Positions 45,944-54,805 of a DNA stretch of 64,000 nt are shown in pieces (positions within the stretch are counted from its first letter, which is position 1; each line of letters starts with the position of its first letter). The stretch spans positions 124,001-188,000 of the forward strand of contig NZ_FNDG01000003.1 in the NCBI RefSeq assembly GCF_900100535.1. Reading direction: 5' to 3'. A model generated the notes under the pieces. That model saw nothing but the letters and a program-made list of their open reading frames with translations, made no database searches and was not told the origin of the DNA. A program made the position numbers and the translations under genes. Source of the stretch: Phytopseudomonas flavescens (GTDB taxonomy: Bacteria; Pseudomonadota; Gammaproteobacteria; Pseudomonadales; Pseudomonadaceae).

Positions 45944-46588
45944 ATGCACGCAAAGAACCCTGCAATCGGCTTGTGTCAGCAAGCCACCTTTCTGATCAGC
46001 GCCGCCAAGGTCGACCAATGCCCGGACGACCAGGGCTACGAAGTCGCCTTCGCCGGGCGTTCCAACGCCGGCAAGTCCAGCGCGCTGAACACCCTGACCC
46101 ACGCCAGCCTGGCCCGCACCTCGAAAACCCCGGGGCGCACCCAATTGCTCAACTTCTTCCGCCTGGATGAAGAGCGCCGCCTGGTCGACCTGCCCGGCTA
46201 CGGTTACGCCAAGGTACCGATCCCGCTCAAGCTGCACTGGCAGAAGCACCTCGAGGCCTACCTGGGCAGCCGCGAAAGCCTGCGCGGGTTGATGCTGATG
46301 ATGGACATCCGCCACCCGCTGACCGAGTTCGACCGCATGATGCTCGACTGGTCCGGCGCCAGCGGCATGCCCCTGCACATCCTGCTGACCAAGGCCGACA
46401 AGCTGGCCTTCGGCGCGGCGAAAACTGCGCTGCTCAAGGTTCAGCAGGAGATTCGCAAAGGATGGGGCGACCACGTCAGCATCCAGCTGTTCTCGGCGCC
46501 CAAGCGCATCGGCGTGGAAGATGCGCAAACCGTCCTGGGCCACTGGCTGGGCCTGATCGGGGAAGCACACGAACAGGCCGGGCAATGA
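45944..46588 (+). CDS. engB: Ribosome-biogenesis GTPase EngB/YihA
   Basis: A 214-residue GTPase needed for 50S subunit assembly. The G1 motif is [13 protein letters not shown], followed by the G2 region [19 protein letters not shown]3 in [12 protein letters not shown], and G4 in LLTKADKL. It converges on polA with a long gap that carries the ErsA-like sRNA, the arrangement known from P. aeruginosa and, with Spot 42, from E. coli. Confidence 0.96.
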   Translation: MHAKNPAIGLCQQATFLISAAKVDQCPDDQGYEVAFAGRSNAGKSSALNTLTHASLARTSKTPGRTQLLNFFRLDEERRLVDLPGYGYAKVPIPLKLHWQKHLEAYLGSRESLRGLMLMMDIRHPLTEFDRMMLDWSGASGMPLHILLTKADKLAFGAAKTALLKVQQEIRKGWGDHVSIQLFSAPKRIGVEDAQTVLGHWLGLIGEAHEQAGQ

Positions 46589-46598
46589 CCTGCGCTCC

Positions 46599-46697
46599 AT
46601 AGCCGGCAGCGGAACACAGCGACACCCAGGACAACCATCGAGACCTGTAACGTTCTCAAGAAAGCCCTGGGTTTCCCTTCGCTCGACGCCAGGCTAC
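46599..46697. repeat. Diverged GTAGCC-type hairpin repeat pair, copy E
   Basis: ATAGCCGGCAGCGGA, then GCGACACCCAGG, is followed after a spacer by CCCTGGGTTTCCCTTCGCTC, ending CCAGGCTAC. It looks like a decayed version of the face-to-face pair at 43044. It lies just past engB. Confidence 0.55.
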
Positions 46698-46816
46698 GAA
46701 CGACCGGCGTGGAGCGGGCGTTTCGCACCAGCGGGCATTTGTGCCTGAACGCTGAGGCTCTACGCGGCGGGCAGGGAAAATCGACAATGGGGCAGCCTGG
46801 CACTTTTCTGCAGGCA

Positions 46817-46947
46817 AAAAAAACCCCGAACTTCGTATGGGGAGGGAGAAGATCGGGGTTTAAGGGTCTGAACCGCTAGGGCGGGGCTCAGATGTCTGCC
46901 AACACTTAACACAACAAAGGAGCATCGAAGGGCTTTATGGGCCATTC
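46817..46947 (-). ncRNA. ersA: ErsA-like (Spot 42-like) small regulatory RNA
   Basis: The gap between engB and polA holds a predicted minus-strand transcript of about 130 bases. Its 3' end is a terminator: ACCCCGATCTTC pairs with GAAGTTCGGGGT, with one mismatch, followed by eight T residues. The terminal loop exposes a C-rich sequence (TCCCTCCCC), suited to pair with Shine-Dalgarno-like purine tracts. Position, orientation (same as polA), length (about 132 nt in P. aeruginosa) and a sigma-22-type promoter all fit ErsA. The 5' end is inferred from the promoter. Confidence 0.82.
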
Positions 46948-46953
46948 ACACAC

Positions 46954-46981
46954 TCTGACCGGGTGGACAGAAGTAAAGTTC
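46954..46981 (-). promoter_or_regulatory. AlgU (sigma-22)-type promoter of the ErsA-like RNA
   Basis: On the minus strand GAACTT (46981-46976), a 17-bp spacer and TCAGA (46958-46954) match the AlgU/RpoE consensus GAACTT-N16/17-TCTGA in all but one base. Transcription would start about 7 bp downstream, near 46947. Confidence 0.8.
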
Positions 46982-47072
46982 AGCGATGCTTAGAATGCTT
47001 TGTTTGGTCTCGATATCCGCTAAGAGCCCTGGGCTCTAAACGATAACGTGACGCATCTCCCGGCCTCGGCGC

Positions 47073-49901
47073 TCAGTGTGCCTCGTCCCAGTTGTTGCCG
47101 ACCCCTACCTCGACGAGCATCGGCACATCCAGCGCCGCGGCCTCGGCCATCAGCGGGCGAATGCGCGCTCTGACCTCTTCGACCAGGTCTTCACGCACTT
47201 CCAGCACCAGTTCATCGTGCACCTGCAGGATCACCCTGGCATCCAGGCCCGACGCGGTCAGCCAGTTGTCCACCACCACCATGGCCTTCTTGATGATGTC
47301 CGCCGCCGTGCCCTGCATCGGCGCGTTGATCGCGGTGCGCTCGGCACCGGCGCGCTCCTGGGGGCGACTGGACTTGATCTGCGGCAGGTACAGGCGACGC
47401 CCGAACAGGGTTTCCACGAAGCCCTGTTCGGCGGCCTGGTGACGGGTACGCTCCATGTACTCGCGCACACCCGGGTAGCGGGCGAAATAGGTCTCGATAT
47501 AGGCCTTGGCGGTTTTGTTGTCGATACCGATATCCTTGGCCAGCTTCTGCGCGCCCATGCCGTAGATCAGGCCGAAGTTGATGGCCTTGGCGCTGCGCCG
47601 CTGATCCGAGGTCACCTGATCCAGCCCGACCTTGAACACTTCGGCAGCCGTCGCGGTGTGCACGTCGAGGTCTTTGCGGAAAGCATTCATCAGCCCTTCA
47701 TCGCGCGACAGGTGCGCCATGATGCGCAGTTCGATCTGCGAATAGTCGGCCGACAGCAGCTTGTAGCCCTCGGGCGCGATGAACGCCTGGCGGATACGGC
47801 GACCCTCGGCGCTGCGCACCGGGATGTTCTGCAGGTTCGGGTCGCTGGACGACAGGCGCCCGGTAGATGCCACCGCCTGTTGATAACTGGTATGGATGCG
47901 CCCGGTGCGCGGGTTGATCTGTTCCGGCAGGCGATCCGTATAGGTACTCTTGAGCTTGCTCAGGCTGCGGTACTGCATCAGCACCTTGGGCAGTTCGTAG
48001 TCCTGCTCGGCCAGCTCGGCGAGCACCGCTTCGGCAGTCGACGCCTGGCCTTTGGCGGTCTTGCTGATGATCGGCAAACCGAGCTTTTCATAAAGGATGG
48101 CGCCGAGCTGCTTGGGCGAGCCGAGGTTGAACTCCTCGCCCGCCACCGCGAACGCCTCACGTTCCAGCGCGATCAGCTTCTCGCCCAGCTCCTGGCTGTG
48201 ACGGCCCAGCAGGTTGGCATCGACCAGCGCCCCATTGCGCTCGATACGCGCCAGCACCGGCACCAGCGGAATTTCGATATCACGCAGCACGCTGGCCAGG
48301 CTTGGCTCCTGTTCCAGACGGCTCCACAGGTGCTGGTGCAGACGCAGGGTCACGTCGGCGTCCTCTGCGGCATAAGGGCCGGCCTGTTCCAGGGCGATCT
48401 GGTCGAAGGTCAATTGCTTGGCCCCCTTACCGGCGATGTCCTCGAAACGGATGGTGCCGTGCCCCAGGTACTTGAGCGACAGGCTGTCCATGTCATGGCG
48501 CGTGGCGGTGGAGTCCAGCACGTAGGACTCGAGCATGGTGTCGAACGCCACGCCCTGCACGGTGATGGGTGTGCAGGCGTTGGCGAGGATATTGATGTCG
48601 TACTTGGCGTGCTGGCCGACCTTGGCCTTGGCCGGGTCTTCGAGAATCGGCTTGAGGGCGCGCAGCACCGCATCGCGATCCAGCTGCTGCGGCACACCCA
48701 TATAACTGTGGGCGACCGGCACGTAGACAGCTTCACCGGCCTTGACCGCGAACGACAGACCGACCAGCTGCGCCTGCTGAGCATCGACGCTGGTGGTTTC
48801 GGTATCGAAGGCGATCAGTTCGGCCTGCTGCAACTGGGCGAGCAGCGCATCGAACTCGCCCTGCTCGAGGATCGTGCGGTAATTGCCGGTAACCGCCACC
48901 GGCTCGCTTTCGGCAACGGGAGCATCACCTGCAACGGGCGCAGCGGGTTCAGGGCTGCTGAACAGATCGTCGGCAGCCGGTGTGAGCTCTGCCCTGGCCC
49001 TGGGCTTGGGTGCGGCGCTCTTGTTCTGGCGCAGCAGTTCATCGAGCCAGCTCTTGAACTCCAGCTCTTCGTAGAGCGGTATCAGTGCTTCGACATCGGG
49101 CTCGCCGGGGTACAGCCTGGCGTAATCGAGGTCCAGCGGCACGTCCAGCTTGATGGTCGCCAGCTGATAGGACAGGTAGGCCATCTCACGGTGTTCTTCG
49201 AGCTTGGCCGGCAGCGTCTTGGCACCGCGAATCGGCAGGCCTGGCACTTTGTCGAGGTTGGCGTAGAGCACGTCGAGGCCGCCGCCGACACCGACCAGCA
49301 GGCCCAGGGCGGTTTTCTCGCCGACGCCGGGCACGCCTGGAATGTTGTCGACCTTGTCGCCCATCAGCGCCAGGTAGTCGATGATCAGCTCGGGGCCGAC
49401 CCCGAACTTCCCTTTCACGCCCTCGATGTCGTAAACGCTACCGGTCATGGTGTTGACCAGCGTAACGTGCTGGCACACCAGTTGCGCCATGTCCTTGTCG
49501 CCCGTGGAGATCACCACGTCACGGCCCTCGGCGGCGCTCTGCCGGGCCAGGGTGCCGATCACGTCATCCGCTTCCACGCCTTCGATGCACAGCAGCGGCA
49601 GGCCGAGCGCACGCACGCTGGCATGCAGCGGTTCGACCTGCAGGCGCAGTTCGTCGGGCATCGGTGGACGGTTGGCCTTGTACTCGGCGAACAGCTCATC
49701 GCGGAAGGTCCCGCCCTTGGCGTCGAAAACCACCGCGAAGGGGCTGTCCGGGTACTGCCGGCGCAGGCTGCGCAGCATGTTCAACACCCCTTTGACCGCG
49801 CCTGTGGGCAGGCCTCGGGAGGTGGTCAGGGGCGGCAGGGCGTGGAAGGCCCGGTACAGGTAAGAGGAACCGTCGACCAGGACGAGGGGGGCTTGGCTCA
49901 T
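47073..49901 (-). CDS. polA: DNA polymerase I
   Basis: A 942-residue enzyme for Okazaki-fragment maturation and repair. The N-terminal 5' nuclease domain (about 1-290) shows [32 protein letters not shown] and [18 protein letters not shown]. The 3'-5' exonuclease domain keeps its DxE motif in [12 protein letters not shown]. The polymerase domain has motif [18 protein letters not shown], motif [17 protein letters not shown] and motif [12 protein letters not shown] longer open frame runs upstream of 49901, but [19 protein letters not shown] is the family start. Confidence 0.97.
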   Translation of the reverse strand: MSQAPLVLVDGSSYLYRAFHALPPLTTSRGLPTGAVKGVLNMLRSLRRQYPDSPFAVVFDAKGGTFRDELFAEYKANRPPMPDELRLQVEPLHASVRALGLPLLCIEGVEADDVIGTLARQSAAEGRDVVISTGDKDMAQLVCQHVTLVNTMTGSVYDIEGVKGKFGVGPELIIDYLALMGDKVDNIPGVPGVGEKTALGLLVGVGGGLDVLYANLDKVPGLPIRGAKTLPAKLEEHREMAYLSYQLATIKLDVPLDLDYARLYPGEPDVEALIPLYEELEFKSWLDELLRQNKSAAPKPRARAELTPAADDLFSSPEPAAPVAGDAPVAESEPVAVTGNYRTILEQGEFDALLAQLQQAELIAFDTETTSVDAQQAQLVGLSFAVKAGEAVYVPVAHSYMGVPQQLDRDAVLRALKPILEDPAKAKVGQHAKYDINILANACTPITVQGVAFDTMLESYVLDSTATRHDMDSLSLKYLGHGTIRFEDIAGKGAKQLTFDQIALEQAGPYAAEDADVTLRLHQHLWSRLEQEPSLASVLRDIEIPLVPVLARIERNGALVDANLLGRHSQELGEKLIALEREAFAVAGEEFNLGSPKQLGAILYEKLGLPIISKTAKGQASTAEAVLAELAEQDYELPKVLMQYRSLSKLKSTYTDRLPEQINPRTGRIHTSYQQAVASTGRLSSSDPNLQNIPVRSAEGRRIRQAFIAPEGYKLLSADYSQIELRIMAHLSRDEGLMNAFRKDLDVHTATAAEVFKVGLDQVTSDQRRSAKAINFGLIYGMGAQKLAKDIGIDNKTAKAYIETYFARYPGVREYMERTRHQAAEQGFVETLFGRRLYLPQIKSSRPQERAGAERTAINAPMQGTAADIIKKAMVVVDNWLTASGLDARVILQVHDELVLEVREDLVEEVRARIRPLMAEAAALDVPMLVEVGVGNNWDEAH

Positions 49902-49976
49902 GAGCGTGATCAACCTTTTCGGCGGGCGTGGCGCTAGAATACGCAGCACCGTTGATATCAAAGGGACAAGGTTACC

Positions 49977-50261
49977 ATGGGACCACTGAATCGCTTGATC
50001 CTGCTTGCCGTGCTGGCCAGCGTGCCGTTCGCCGCTCAGGCCGATGACGCCCCCTCGGCGGATCCTGATGTAACCATCCGCCAGGACGGCGACCGTACCG
50101 TGGAGGAGTACCGGGTCAACGGCTTCCTCTACGCCATCAAGGTCACCCCCAAAGGTGGCAAACCCTATTTCCTGGTGCGGGCCGACGGCAGCGACGGCAA
50201 TTTCGTGCGGTCCGATTCGCCGGACATGCTGATCCCGGCCTGGGAAATCTTCAGCTGGTAA
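49977..50261 (+). CDS. Secreted DUF2782 protein
   Basis: A 94-residue protein with a Sec signal peptide ([18 protein letters not shown]). The small mature domain reads [20 protein letters not shown], then [19 protein letters not shown]. This is the DUF2782 family, found between polA and thrB in Pseudomonas (PA5494-like). It is 12 bp upstream of thrB and shares its transcript. Function unknown. Confidence 0.88.
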   Translation: MGPLNRLILLAVLASVPFAAQADDAPSADPDVTIRQDGDRTVEEYRVNGFLYAIKVTPKGGKPYFLVRADGSDGNFVRSDSPDMLIPAWEIFSW

Positions 50262-50273
50262 GGCAGTCAATTC

Positions 50274-51224
50274 ATGTCGGTGTTCACCCCGCTGCAACGT
50301 GCGCAACTGGATACGTTTCTCGCCCCCTATGGGCTCGGCCGCCTGCTCGACTTCCAGGGCATCGAGGCCGGTAGCGAGAACAGCAATTTCTTCGTCAGCC
50401 TGGAGCAGGGCGAGTTCGTGCTGACCCTGATCGAGCGCGGGCCAAGCGACGATCTGCCGTTCTTCATCGAGCTGCTGGACGTGCTCCACGCTGCCGGCCT
50501 GCCGGTGCCCTACGCGTTGCGCACCGACAGCGGCGATGCCTTGCGCAGCCTGGCTGGCAAGCCGGCGCTGCTGCAGCCACGGCTGAGCGGCAAGCACATC
50601 AGCGCGGTCAACGCCCACCATTGCCAGGAAATCGGCGGCCTGCTCGCGCGCATTCACCTGGCGACCCGCGAAAGCCCGTTGCCACGCAAGAGCGATCGGG
50701 GCCTGGAGTGGATGCTGCGTGAAGGCGCAGCGCTGGCCCAGCGGCTGCCGGCCGACCAGGCCAGCCTGCTGAACGATGGCCTGGAAGAAATCGCTACAGT
50801 GCAGGAACGCGTGCGCAAGCTGCCGGGTGCCAATCTGCATGCCGACCTGTTTCGCGACAACTGCCTGTTCGAAGGCACGCACCTGAGCGGAGTGATCGAC
50901 TTCTACAACGCCTGTTCGGGGCCGATGCTCTATGACCTGGCCATCGCCGTGAACGACTGGTGCTCGGACGAGCAAGGGCAGTTGAATGCCGAGCGCACTC
51001 GCGCGCTGCTTGGTGCCTATGCCGCAGTGCGCCCGTTCAGCGCCGCCGAAGCCGAGCTGTGGCCTGCCCTGCTGCGCATCGGCTGCGTGCGTTTCTGGCT
51101 ATCGCGCCTGATCGCCGCAGAAGCCTTCGCCGGCCAGGACGTGCTGATTCACGATCCGGCCGAGTTCCAGCGTCGTCTGGCCGAACGTCAGCACGTCGAA
51201 CTGGCACTGCCGTTCGCGCTGTAG
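50274..51224 (+). CDS. thrB: Homoserine kinase (APH-fold type)
   Basis: A 316-residue kinase of the aminoglycoside-phosphotransferase fold that phosphorylates homoserine in threonine synthesis; Pseudomonas uses this ThrB type instead of the GHMP form. Visible marks are [20 protein letters not shown] and FVLTLIER, the catalytic loop [17 protein letters not shown], and [20 protein letters not shown]. It follows the DUF2782 gene and lies in the polA-thrB neighbourhood typical of the genus. Confidence 0.94.
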   Translation: MSVFTPLQRAQLDTFLAPYGLGRLLDFQGIEAGSENSNFFVSLEQGEFVLTLIERGPSDDLPFFIELLDVLHAAGLPVPYALRTDSGDALRSLAGKPALLQPRLSGKHISAVNAHHCQEIGGLLARIHLATRESPLPRKSDRGLEWMLREGAALAQRLPADQASLLNDGLEEIATVQERVRKLPGANLHADLFRDNCLFEGTHLSGVIDFYNACSGPMLYDLAIAVNDWCSDEQGQLNAERTRALLGAYAAVRPFSAAEAELWPALLRIGCVRFWLSRLIAAEAFAGQDVLIHDPAEFQRRLAERQHVELALPFAL

Positions 51225-51412
51225 GTCTCCCGTAGGGGCCGGGGCCTGTAGCATCCAGTCGCGTATGCCCTGGCTCAGCGCTTGTACCGTTCGAGCGCCT
51301 GCCCCTATGCTGCGGCTCTCATCTGCTGCTACCGGTGAAGTGCGGCTGGCAGCTCGATTTCCCCTGACTCGCTCGAAATCGAGTCGGGTCCACGACCTTG
51401 CAGCGGGCCCCT

Positions 51413-52090
51413 ATGCAATCACCGACGCCCAATCACAAGCGGCGTTCGGCGCCCGCTACACCCGCCACCTGGGCATTGCGTCTTCTCGGCGCGACCGTCT
51501 TGCTGGTGTTCGCCGTGGCGATCTGGAACGCCTGGGATCATCAAGCGTTCATCGCCTGGCGTGAAGAGGCCGGGGTGCTGCCGTTTTTCTTCGCCATGGC
51601 GATACTGCCCGCGCTGGGTGTACCGATCACACCCTTCTTCATCGTCGCCGGGGCGACCTTCGGTGTGCCTATCGGTCTCGCCGGCAGCGCGGTCGCCCTG
51701 TCGGCCAATCTGGCGCTGTGCTACTGGATTGCGCGAAGCGGCCTGCGGCCCTGGCTAGGTCGCCTGCTCGCCCGTACTCGCTATGGCATTCCCGACTTCG
51801 AGAAAGCTGATGGAGCGCTGCGTTTCACACTGCTGGTCAAGCTGGCGCCAGGCGTGCCGATCTTCATCAAGCACTATCTGCTCGGTATGGCCGGGGTTCC
51901 CTTCTGGATCTACTTCGGGGTTTCCGGGCTGATCACCGGCATCTACGCGGTGGCCTTCGTGGTACTGGGTGAGTCGCTGCTCGAGCATGATCTGGGCAAC
52001 AGCGCGGCGGCCCTCGCCGTGCTGGGCCTGGTCGCGCTGGCGATCTACCTGATACGCCGACGCTTCAGCGCCAGGCAAGACGCCGAATGA
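51413..52090 (+). CDS. VTT/DedA-family membrane protein
   Basis: A 225-residue membrane protein of the VTT (SNARE-associated/DedA) type. The conserved core is LPALGVPITPFFIVAGATFG and the re-entrant region LLVKLAPGVPIFIKHYLLGM. Several further hydrophobic helices lie at both ends. Family members are linked to lipid flipping and envelope homeostasis. No clear ribosome site precedes the ATG at 51413; a TTG at 51398 is the alternative. The 188-bp gap before it shows no distinct signal. Confidence 0.82.
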   Translation: MQSPTPNHKRRSAPATPATWALRLLGATVLLVFAVAIWNAWDHQAFIAWREEAGVLPFFFAMAILPALGVPITPFFIVAGATFGVPIGLAGSAVALSANLALCYWIARSGLRPWLGRLLARTRYGIPDFEKADGALRFTLLVKLAPGVPIFIKHYLLGMAGVPFWIYFGVSGLITGIYAVAFVVLGESLLEHDLGNSAAALAVLGLVALAIYLIRRRFSARQDAE

Positions 52091-52132
52091 GCGGGCCGCA
52101 GGCTTGTCGCACCGAAGCGTGAACGCCCGGGT

Positions 52133-53086
<954 letters not shown>

Positions 53087-53114
53087 GGCGGCGAGTCATT
53101 CAGAAAGCAAAGGG

Positions 53115-53127
53115 GCTATACAATAAC
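53115..53127. promoter_or_regulatory. Zur-like operator between znuA and the sigma factor gene
   Basis: GCTATACAATAAC, followed by ATTTC, matches the Zur core GTTATA-N-TATAAC at 10 of 12 positions. It lies 29 bp upstream of the znuA start and about 150 bp upstream of the divergent sigma factor gene, so Zur could act on either. Confidence 0.7.
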
Positions 53128-53275
53128 ATTTCCTCGAAAAGACGTTGCAGGTTCCTCGTCGGATCTATTTGTGAGCTCGGTGAAATTCAAAATTGGTATA
53201 TCCATGGTGTTTTTTATTCTTTTTAGCTGATTTCCATTTGCGGCACAGTAGCTTCAGGCCTTTTGAGGAAGGGAC

Positions 53276-53776
53276 ATGGAAAATCCAGCTCGGCGACTGG
53301 TCGCCCAATGGTTCGTGCACAACCAGCGCTGGCTGCACGCACGCCTGTATCGCCGCCTGGGCTGCACCCACAATGCCGAAGACTTGGTCGCGGAAACCTT
53401 CCTGCGCGCACTCAGCTTGCCGGACCCCGCGCAAATCCGCGAACCACGGGCTTTGCTGACCACCATCGCGCAACGCCTGATGCAGGAAAGCTGGCGGCGC
53501 CGGGACCTGGAGCATGCCTACCTACAGATGCTCGGGGAGCTTCCGGAACAGGTTCACCCCTCGCCGGAAGAGCGCCTTTTGCTGATCGAAACGCTGGTAC
53601 GGCTCGACCGACTGCTCGATGGCTTGCCCGGCCAGGGCAAGGCTGCCTTCGTCCACAGCCAGATAGGCGGCCTGACCTACGCGCAGATCGCCGTGCGACT
53701 GGGCATTTCCACTGGCCGTGTGCAGCAATACATGAGCGAAGCCTTCAAGCTGTGCTACTGGGCGCTGCAGGAATGA
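53276..53776 (+). CDS. ECF sigma factor (FecI-like)
   Basis: A 166-residue extracytoplasmic-function sigma factor. Region 2 is RRLGCTHNAEDLVAETFLRAL and region 4 is LTYAQIAVRLGISTGRVQQYM (each within its usual place, about residues 20-45 and 130-152). Length and context (FecR and a STN-bearing TonB receptor directly after) make it an iron-starvation/cell-surface-signalling type sigma. It probably transcribes the receptor gene when the receptor binds its ligand. The upstream gap is locally AT-rich (about 53165-53240). Confidence 0.93.
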   Translation: MENPARRLVAQWFVHNQRWLHARLYRRLGCTHNAEDLVAETFLRALSLPDPAQIREPRALLTTIAQRLMQESWRRRDLEHAYLQMLGELPEQVHPSPEERLLLIETLVRLDRLLDGLPGQGKAAFVHSQIGGLTYAQIAVRLGISTGRVQQYMSEAFKLCYWALQE

Positions 53777-54714
53777 GCGAACACGTGCCGAACAGCGTGG
53801 TCGACGAGGCCGCACACTGGATGATGCGCCTGCAATCCGGCGACATCGGCGAGGACGAACGCCAGGCATTCATCGCCTGGCAAAACGCTCATCCCACACA
53901 CGCCCAGGTATTCCAGCGCCTGGCCGACAACCTCGGCCTGTTGCGCCGCGAGCCCCTGCTGCGGCTCTCCGACGAGCAGGTGCTGCGCGCCCTCAACAGC
54001 CCCTCGAGCCGACGCCATTTCCTGCGCGGCAGTCTCGCCGTGGTCGCTGCCGTCGGTCTCGGCACGCTGGGGTTGCACCTCAATCGCACCGGCCTGGTGC
54101 TGCCCGGCGACCTCTACACCGCCACGGGCGAGCGCACCAGCTACAGCCTGGCGGACGGCAGCCGGCTGAGCCTGGATGCACGCAGCCGGGTGACACCGGA
54201 CTTCAGCTTCCGGCGTCGGGGCCTGCACTTCCACCATGGCGGTGCGCTGCTGGATGCCCCCGTCACCGATACACCGCTCACGCTGGATAGCCCGGCAGGT
54301 CGCCTGAGCAGCCTGGGTGGCCGCCTCATCCTGCGCAGCCGCACTGCCGGGCAGGTGCAGCTCACGGTGTTCGATGCCGAGGTACGCCTGGCCAACGGTC
54401 AACAGCTGCAACCTGGTAGCAACGTGAACCTGGACAGTACCGGCGTCATCGCGCAAGGCCCGTTACGCGGCAACGAAAGCGCCTGGCTCGACGGCCTGCT
54501 GGAGGTGGATGACCGCCCACTTGGCGAGGTGGTCGATGCCTTGCGTGCCTATCGCAACGGGGTACTTCGCTTGTCCGCGGCCGCCGCGGGCTTGCGCACC
54601 AGCGGCCTGTACCCCCTCGATGACAGTGACCGGACCCTGCAACTGCTGGCACAGACGCTGCCGATCCGCATCAACCGCCTTGGCGACCTGTGGGTCGGTA
54701 TCGAACGGGCGTGA
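53773..54714 (+). CDS. FecR-family anti-sigma regulator
   Basis: A 313-residue single-pass inner-membrane regulator, translationally coupled to the sigma gene (ATGA). The cytoplasmic N-domain (about 1-75) has DEAAHWMMRLQSGDIGEDER and AFIAWQNAHPTHAQVFQRL. The membrane helix at about 85-100 is preceded by SRRHFLRGS, a twin-arginine-like motif seen in other FecR-type proteins. The periplasmic part has the FecR domain (YTATGERTSYSLADGSRLSL) and a C-terminal secretin/TonB-like interaction domain. It should hold or activate the sigma factor according to the receptor state. Confidence 0.93.
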   Translation: MSEHVPNSVVDEAAHWMMRLQSGDIGEDERQAFIAWQNAHPTHAQVFQRLADNLGLLRREPLLRLSDEQVLRALNSPSSRRHFLRGSLAVVAAVGLGTLGLHLNRTGLVLPGDLYTATGERTSYSLADGSRLSLDARSRVTPDFSFRRRGLHFHHGGALLDAPVTDTPLTLDSPAGRLSSLGGRLILRSRTAGQVQLTVFDAEVRLANGQQLQPGSNVNLDSTGVIAQGPLRGNESAWLDGLLEVDDRPLGEVVDALRAYRNGVLRLSAAAAGLRTSGLYPLDDSDRTLQLLAQTLPIRINRLGDLWVGIERA

Positions 54715-54755
54715 AGCAGAAATGCATAAGCTCATGACCAATGGTTCCAAGGCTG

Positions 54756-54792
54756 TTCTGCAGGTTTTTCCGCGTCATCGCTCATTGCAGAA
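54756..54792 (+). promoter_or_regulatory. Inverted repeat just before the TonB receptor ribosome site
   Basis: Arms TTCTGCA and TGCAGAA (7 bp, perfect) with a 23-base loop end four bases before the AAGGA site of the receptor gene. It could be a leader hairpin or a regulator site; nothing decides between them. Confidence 0.4.
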
Positions 54793-54805
54793 AACCAAGG
54801 ATGAG

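Noticed and set aside
47073..50975. PolA beginning far upstream (1300-residue frame)
   Set aside because: The extra frame runs antisense to the DUF2782 and thrB genes. The family N-terminus is at 49901.
53087..53275. Fur box upstream of the sigma factor gene
   Set aside because: The AT-rich stretch has no good match to GATAATGATAATCATTATC; only the Zur-like box is convincing.
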